Of a stretch of 64,000 nt of DNA, positions 62,694 to 64,000 are shown one piece after another. The stretch is from Leptospira weilii serovar Ranarum str. ICFT (lineage in GTDB: Bacteria > Spirochaetota > Leptospiria > Leptospirales > Leptospiraceae), in NCBI RefSeq assembly GCF_000332415.1, contig NZ_AOHC02000012.1, forward strand, positions 132,501-196,500, in the 5' to 3' direction. How positions within the stretch are numbered: the first letter of the stretch is position 1; each line of letters begins with the position of its first letter. The notes beneath the pieces are model-generated. The model did no database searches and was not told where the DNA came from. It worked only from the letters and a program-made list of their open reading frames with translations. The position numbers and the translations under genes are program-made.

Positions 62694-63473
62694 TTAGAGT
62701 CGACTATCGTCCTCGATTTTGCAGAAGATTACTTGAACGGAACTGCTATTTTTTAAAAAAAGAGAAGGTTTCAAGCCGAACATTTCCCGAAAAGTTCGGC
62801 TCATATGAGCCTGATCCGCAAAACCCGCTTCGTGAGCGGCGACAGTCAAAGAATTTCCCTTGGAAAGTGCAAACACACAGGTTTTGATTCTGAGCCACTG
62901 AACGTATTTTCTCATCGGAATTCCGACCTCTTCCTTAAACAAATGCATTAACCTGCTTTCGGATAAACCGGTGGAAAGAGTCAGTTCTTCCAAAGGAAGA
63001 TTTTCAGGCATGGACCGGGCGATTTTTTGGACGACTCGTTCGATTCTGGAATCCCTTTGTTTTCGGAAGTTCCTATTTGGATCGAGTTCGTCCAGGATCT
63101 TTTTCCAGAGAAGGATCGCTTCTTCGGAAGTCGAAGGTGGAGTTAAAAACTTTATAATTTTTGCATATATTTCCGGTTTCAATTCCAAATACTCGGAATC
63201 AAAATCCAAAATCGGTCCTTGAATACGAACACTATCGGGATCAAAATGAAAAATGAATATGTCTTCGTTAGGAGTTTCCAGTTGTTGTTCCACGTTAGGA
63301 CGTACGAAAATCGCCTTGGATTGAATCCAATCCGTAAATCCCGTTCTAAAACGGAAGGGTTTTCCTCCGCTCAAAAGTAAGGAAGCGCTATAGTGTTCGT
63401 GCAATTCGTTGGCGATCGGAACTCCGGTTAAAAGTACGTTGGAGCCTATCAAAAACAACTTCCCTGCCATCAC
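62694..63473 (-). CDS. AraC-family transcriptional regulator
   Basis: 259 residues. A cupin-like N-terminal sensor (residues ~1-110) is followed by a C-terminal double helix-turn-helix (~155-250): LPLEELTLSTGLSESRLMHL and FKEEVGIPMRKYVQWLRIK, then AAHEAGFADQAHMSRTFREM and FGLKPSLFLK. This is the classic AraC/XylS DNA-binding pattern. The start lies 47 nt before a repeat-filled stretch. The target and effector are unknown; the Mpo1-like gene is downstream in the same direction. Confidence 0.9.
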   Translation of the reverse strand: MMAGKLFLIGSNVLLTGVPIANELHEHYSASLLLSGGKPFRFRTGFTDWIQSKAIFVRPNVEQQLETPNEDIFIFHFDPDSVRIQGPILDFDSEYLELKPEIYAKIIKFLTPPSTSEEAILLWKKILDELDPNRNFRKQRDSRIERVVQKIARSMPENLPLEELTLSTGLSESRLMHLFKEEVGIPMRKYVQWLRIKTCVFALSKGNSLTVAAHEAGFADQAHMSRTFREMFGLKPSLFLKNSSSVQVIFCKIEDDSRL

Positions 63474-63530
63474 GGGAAAATTTAGGAAACATTGAACTCA
63501 TTGCAACTCACTTTTCTAGTGGCTAGGTTT

Positions 63531-63820
63531 TAGGGGTTAGGAATTAGGGGGGCTTGTAGCGTTCTAGAAAAGTTTTTTTGTTTTAGGAGTTTAGAGATTT
63601 CTGAAAAATTTACGTTTTCATAGTTTAACGTTTCATTGTATTCCGGACGAACCGGGTCCGGGGGTTTCAAGTGGCTAGGGGTTAGGAATTAGGGGGGCTT
63701 GTAGCGTTCTAGAAAAGTTTTTTTGTTTTAGGAGTTTAGAGATTTCTGAAAAATTTACGTTTTCATAGTTTAATGTTTCATTGTATTCCGGACGAACCGG
63801 GTCCGGGGGTTTCAAGTCGC
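63531..63820. repeat. Two-copy 145-bp tandem repeat
   Basis: Copies 63531-63675 and 63676-63820 differ at two positions as read (TTTAACG versus TTTAATG, and GTGGC versus GTCGC). Each begins TAGGGGTTAGGAATTAGGGG and ends in CCGGACGAACCGGGTCCGG with CCGGAC/GTCCGG inverted arms. A third degenerate start follows at 63821 (TAGGGGCTAGGAGTTAGG). No gene spans it; the window's last 520 bp are non-coding. Confidence 0.9.
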
Positions 63821-63943
63821 TAGGGGCTAGGAGTTAGGTATTAGGAGCTTTTCTGAATATGCAAGTTAGGGATTAGGGGCTAGGAGTTTTTCTGAATATG
63901 CAGATTTCCTTGTGTTTCCACAAAAAATCCCCCGGAGAAGGGG

Positions 63944-63985
63944 TGAGCGGAGACCTTGGCTCCGCTCAGGGGAAAACTTTCCCCT
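63944..63985. repeat. Two adjacent hairpins at the window end
   Basis: TGAGCGGAG/CTCCGCTCA around ACCTTGG (63944-63968) and AGGGGAAA/TTTCCCCT around AC (63968-63985). Both are perfect. A structured repeat or terminator tail is likely, but the context is cut off by the window. Confidence 0.6.
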
Positions 63986-64000
63986 ACCCCAAGTCCTAAA

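Overview
The window looks like a chromosomal segment of a pathogenic-clade Leptospira (Spirochaetes). The main evidence is a 1,940-residue lipoprotein with a LigB-type layout (lipobox, 12 bacterial Ig-like repeats, long non-repeat C-terminus). It is supported by a spiro-SPASM-like radical SAM protein, a DUF1564-like protein and tandem Leptospira-style chemoreceptors. By eye the base composition is clearly richer in G+C than L. interrogans (about 35%), so a higher-GC pathogen species is more likely. No species is assigned. No phage, plasmid, transposase gene, CRISPR array or rRNA was seen.

Layout. 0-6.6 kb: end of aspartate kinase, a repeat-bearing gap, two tandem paralogous chemoreceptors and a SurA-like periplasmic protein. 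6.6-9.8 kb: an overlapping pair, radical SAM/SPASM protein plus a cytidylyltransferase fused to a PseG-like domain, probably surface sugar or flagellin modification. 10-18.3 kb: an autoregulated-looking TetR gene, then valS, purD, a hypothetical, prfB, a membrane protein and the fluoride channel crcB. 18.3-26 kb: a mobile-element-like repeat, the lig gene and, 1 nt behind it, three small lipoprotein genes of which two resemble phage lambda Bor (serum resistance). 26-30 kb: VOC protein, adenosine deaminase, DegT aminotransferase and alpha/beta hydrolase. 30.5-36.1 kb: two sensor kinases followed by an AmgK/MurU-like pair (muropeptide sugar recycling). 36-41.6 kb: pgi, galK and a uracil-DNA-glycosylase-like gene. 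41.7-46 kb: an AT-richer, repeat-rich accessory stretch with a DUF1564-like gene between two repeat copies, a YfcH-like epimerase and three tRNAs. 46-54.9 kb: surE, a Yip1-like gene, a frameshifted sppA, an RND pump, an outer-membrane porin-like protein and a ferredoxin-MBL fusion. 55-64 kb: EAL phosphodiesterase, PhaR-like regulator, HEAT protein, MFS transporter, tRNA-Val, small proteins, an AraC regulator and a terminal zone of tandem repeats.

The most unusual signal is non-coding. Four elements share terminal inverted repeats (TAACGTGAGTTCGG type, with TA at nearly every end), and there are decayed copies. They carry hairpin modules in which the arms differ between copies but remain complementary, while a roughly 12-nt loop (5'-GAYCCNYRGRGA-3' on one strand) is conserved. 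The same module appears to be tandemly repeated four times near position 740. A second, shorter palindrome (TGCGGGGAGTTCCCGCA and shorter versions) is scattered through intergenic and some coding sequence.

All calls come from reading the sequence and from memory of protein families. No alignment, folding or database search was run.
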